A DNA stretch of 64,000 bases. Source: Caballeronia glathei. Its GTDB lineage: Bacteria; Pseudomonadota; Gammaproteobacteria; Burkholderiales; Burkholderiaceae. The notes beneath the pieces are model-generated. The model was not told the DNA's origin. It was given only the letters and a program-made list of their open reading frames with translations, and did no database searches. The position numbers and the translations under genes were made by a program. The stretch is taken from contig NZ_JFHC01000032.1 of NCBI RefSeq assembly GCF_000698595.1, forward strand, positions 1 through 64,000, given 5' to 3'. This document shows, one piece after another, positions 62,057 through 64,000 of the stretch (position 1 is the stretch's first letter; every line of letters starts with the position of its first letter).

Positions 62057-62800
62057 ATGCAGTCCCCGACTATTTCACCCGCCGGCATGCAGCCGGCTCC
62101 TTCGGCCGGGATCGACCGCCGCGTCATGGCGGCAGGTGCGGCTGTCGTCGCGATTCACGTCGTGTTGCTCGCGGTCGTGATGACCGTGCGCAACGCGCCG
62201 CTGCCCCGCCCGATCGAGTCCCGCGCGATCACCGCGCAGTTGCTGAGCGCCGAGCCGGCGCCGGTGGCCGCGCCCGTTGCGATCCAGTCGACGCCCACGC
62301 CCACGCCCCCGAAACCCGTTCCGCCGAAGCCGACGCCCAAGCCGAAGGTGCAGCCCCGCGTGAAGCCCGCGCCGACACCCGTGCCGATGCCGCAGAGCGA
62401 CGCGCCGTCTCCGATCGCCGCACCCGCGCCCGATCCCGCGCCGCCGGCACCGCCCGCTCCGGCCGAACCGGCTGCCGCGGCGGCGCCCGCCACCGGCCGC
62501 CAGACGATGGCCATCTCCGCGCCGAAGAACGTTTCGCACCTCGATTGCAATATCGCGATGGCAGACTACCCGGCGATGTCGAAGCGCCGGGGCGAGACGG
62601 GCACGGCAGTCGTGAGTTTCGTCGTAGGATTGACGGGCAAGATCGAGAACGTCGCATTGAAAAAGAGCAGCGGCTCGTCGCGTCTTGATGAGGCCGCGCT
62701 CGACGCCATGCGGGCGAGCACCTGCAAACCTTACAAGGAAAACGGCGAAGCAATCCGCGCCGCCTATTCCCAGCCTTATGTATTCAGTCTGAACGACTGA
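62057..62800 (+). CDS. tonB: Energy transducer TonB
   Basis: A 247-residue inner-membrane protein that passes proton-motive force to outer-membrane receptors. A transmembrane helix (about residues 24-43) is followed by a proline/lysine-rich spacer (about 75-135) and a C-terminal TonB domain (about 160-247). The ATG at 62057 (MQSPTISPAG) was chosen over a longer frame from 62012. It is followed by exbB and exbD. Confidence 0.94.
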   Translation: MQSPTISPAGMQPAPSAGIDRRVMAAGAAVVAIHVVLLAVVMTVRNAPLPRPIESRAITAQLLSAEPAPVAAPVAIQSTPTPTPPKPVPPKPTPKPKVQPRVKPAPTPVPMPQSDAPSPIAAPAPDPAPPAPPAPAEPAAAAAPATGRQTMAISAPKNVSHLDCNIAMADYPAMSKRRGETGTAVVSFVVGLTGKIENVALKKSSGSSRLDEAALDAMRASTCKPYKENGEAIRAAYSQPYVFSLND

Positions 62801-62832
62801 CCAGAATCTCTTAGATACAAACAGGAACTGCA

Positions 62833-63579
62833 ATGGAAAATTACGGGATTGCGCACGTGTGGGCGCAAGGGGATTTCGTGACACGCGGCATCGCGATCGC
62901 GCTCGTCATCATGTCGGTGCTGTCCTGGACGGTGATCGTCGTGAAAGGATGGAACGTCATGCGCCTGAGGCGCCTGACGAAGGACGCCGAACGCGCCTTC
63001 TGGCACTCGGACGATTTCGCCGACGGCATCAAGAAGCTCGGCAGCCACAACTCCAGCCCGGCCGACAATCCTTTTCTCGCGCTCGCCCTCGCCGGCCAGG
63101 AAGCCGCCGACCACCATCACCAGACGCAGCCGCATCTGCACGACCGCATGGACGTGTCGGACTGGATCACGCGCTGCCTGAAGGACACGATGGACGAAGG
63201 CGTCGGCCGCATGCAGAGCGGGCTCGCGATCCTCGCGTCGATCGGCAGCACGTCGCCGTTCGTCGGACTGTTCGGCACGGTGTGGGGTATCTATCACGCG
63301 CTGCTCACCATCGGCGCGACCGGCCAGACCTCGATCGACCAGGTGGCCGGCCCGGTCGGCGAGTCGCTGATCATGACGGCGTTCGGCCTCTTCGTCGCGA
63401 TTCCGGCGGTGCTCGGCTACAACGCGCTCACGCGCTCGAACAAGTCGATCGTGACGAAACTCAACCGCTTCGCCCACGGCCTGCATGCGTTCTTCGTGAC
63501 CGGCACGAAGCTCTCGTCGAGCAAGCGCAGCGGCGCGGGCAATCCCGACAGCCTGCGTCTCGCGACGCGCGCAAGCTAA
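62833..63579 (+). CDS. exbB: Biopolymer transport protein ExbB
   Basis: A 248-residue inner-membrane protein of the MotA/TolQ/ExbB family. Three transmembrane helices are seen (about residues 17-38, 128-150 and 175-197). The family motif GLFGTVWGIYHAL is near residue 148. It forms the proton channel with ExbD to energise TonB. It lies 32 bases after tonB. Confidence 0.95.
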   Translation: MENYGIAHVWAQGDFVTRGIAIALVIMSVLSWTVIVVKGWNVMRLRRLTKDAERAFWHSDDFADGIKKLGSHNSSPADNPFLALALAGQEAADHHHQTQPHLHDRMDVSDWITRCLKDTMDEGVGRMQSGLAILASIGSTSPFVGLFGTVWGIYHALLTIGATGQTSIDQVAGPVGESLIMTAFGLFVAIPAVLGYNALTRSNKSIVTKLNRFAHGLHAFFVTGTKLSSSKRSGAGNPDSLRLATRAS

Positions 63580-63591
63580 GCGGAGGCCCCG

Positions 63592-64000
63592 ATGGCAATG
63601 AGCCCTTTCGCCGGCGACGAAGACGACGGCATGATGAGCGAAATCAACATGACGCCGCTCGTCGACGTCATGCTGGTGCTGCTGATCATCTTCCTCGTCA
63701 CGATTCCGGCGATGCATCACGCGGTCAAGATCGACCTGCCGCACGCGAGCAGCCAGCCGCAGGACACCAAGCCCGCGCACGTGAACGTCGCGGTCGAGGC
63801 CGACGGCACGATCATGTGGGACGACCAGAAAATCGACGACGCGGCGCTCGCCGCGCGCATCGCACAGGCGTCGCAGCAGTCGCCGCAGCCGGAACTGCAC
63901 CTGCGCGCGGACCGCAAGGTGCCGTACGAGCGCGTCGCCGACGTGATGTCGGCCGCTCAGGCAGGCGGGCTCACGAAGATCGGCTTCGTCACGGAACCCA
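63592..64000 (+). CDS. exbD: Biopolymer transport protein ExbD (3' end off the window)
   Basis: The first 136 codons of a TolR/ExbD-type protein, with no stop before the window edge. It has a cytoplasmic start (MAMSPFAGDEDDGMMSEINM), one transmembrane helix (about residues 25-42) with the proton-carrying Asp in TPLVDVMLVLL, then the periplasmic domain. A CGGAGG ribosome binding site lies six bases upstream of the ATG. Typical length is about 140 residues, so nearly all of it is here. Confidence 0.94.
   Translation, partial: MAMSPFAGDEDDGMMSEINMTPLVDVMLVLLIIFLVTIPAMHHAVKIDLPHASSQPQDTKPAHVNVAVEADGTIMWDDQKIDDAALAARIAQASQQSPQPELHLRADRKVPYERVADVMSAAQAGGLTKIGFVTEP

Overview
The window reads as a GC-rich betaproteobacterial chromosome, most like the Burkholderia/Paraburkholderia/Caballeronia group. 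This is inferred from gene content, the style of the proteins (Burkholderia-type porin, WrbA/DUF2069 pair, CSS-EAL protein, GlxA-type arginine regulator) and heavy codon bias. Almost every base is in a recognisable gene. No insertion sequence, phage or CRISPR array was seen, and no gene is clearly broken.

Layout. 0.1-6.7 kb: chorismate synthase aroC behind an MFS/acyltransferase fusion, a two-CBS protein, then metY-hydrolase-DUF962 on the plus strand. 6.8-12.7 kb: YihY-type membrane protein, wrbA with a DUF2069 protein, a GlcD-like flavoprotein, a metallophosphoesterase and the DNA-crosslink repair protein YedK. 12.8-18.8 kb: a LysR regulator divergent from a four-gene efflux module (NodT lipoprotein, FUSC, DUF1656, HlyD). 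18.9-29.8 kb: arginine catabolism on the minus strand, with transporter genes aotQ-aotM-aotP, an AraC/GlxA regulator, and astC-aruF-aruG-astD-astB-astE. A 190-bp imperfect inverted repeat separates regulator from pathway. 30-35 kb: a hypothetical protein, a CSS-EAL phosphodiesterase, an acetyltransferase, a YigZ protein, a ferredoxin, rpsU and initiator tRNA-fMet. 35.2-38.8 kb: LysE exporter, porin, SDR and RNase H-like protein. 38.8-49.9 kb: a tightly packed minus-strand operon napEDABC-ccmABCDEFGHI, joining periplasmic nitrate reductase to a full System I cytochrome c maturation machine. 50-51.7 kb: three small proteins and tRNA-Ser(GGA). 51.7-56.3 kb: a sodium:solute symporter with its DUF4212 partner, next to acetyl-CoA synthetase. 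56.6-59.8 kb: an EamA transporter, a YqhA-like protein and fumarase. 60-64 kb: iron handling (bfr, bfd, tonB-exbB-exbD) with murI between.

How the genes work together. The arginine block takes up arginine, senses it and degrades it by the succinyltransferase route to glutamate. The nap-ccm block supplies both the nitrate reductase and the machinery that attaches its c-type haems. The acetate block imports and activates acetate. The right-hand end stores iron (Bfr), helps mobilise it (Bfd) and energises outer-membrane iron uptake (TonB-ExbBD), with a Fur-box-like site ahead of bfd. The exbD gene runs off the right edge.

The observations most worth a second look are a 21-codon membrane-peptide ORF with a strong ribosome binding site upstream of tonB, the 190-bp inverted repeat before astC, the nap-ccm superoperon, a bacterioferritin with threonine in place of a ferroxidase glutamate, and several short repeat arrays in promoter regions.
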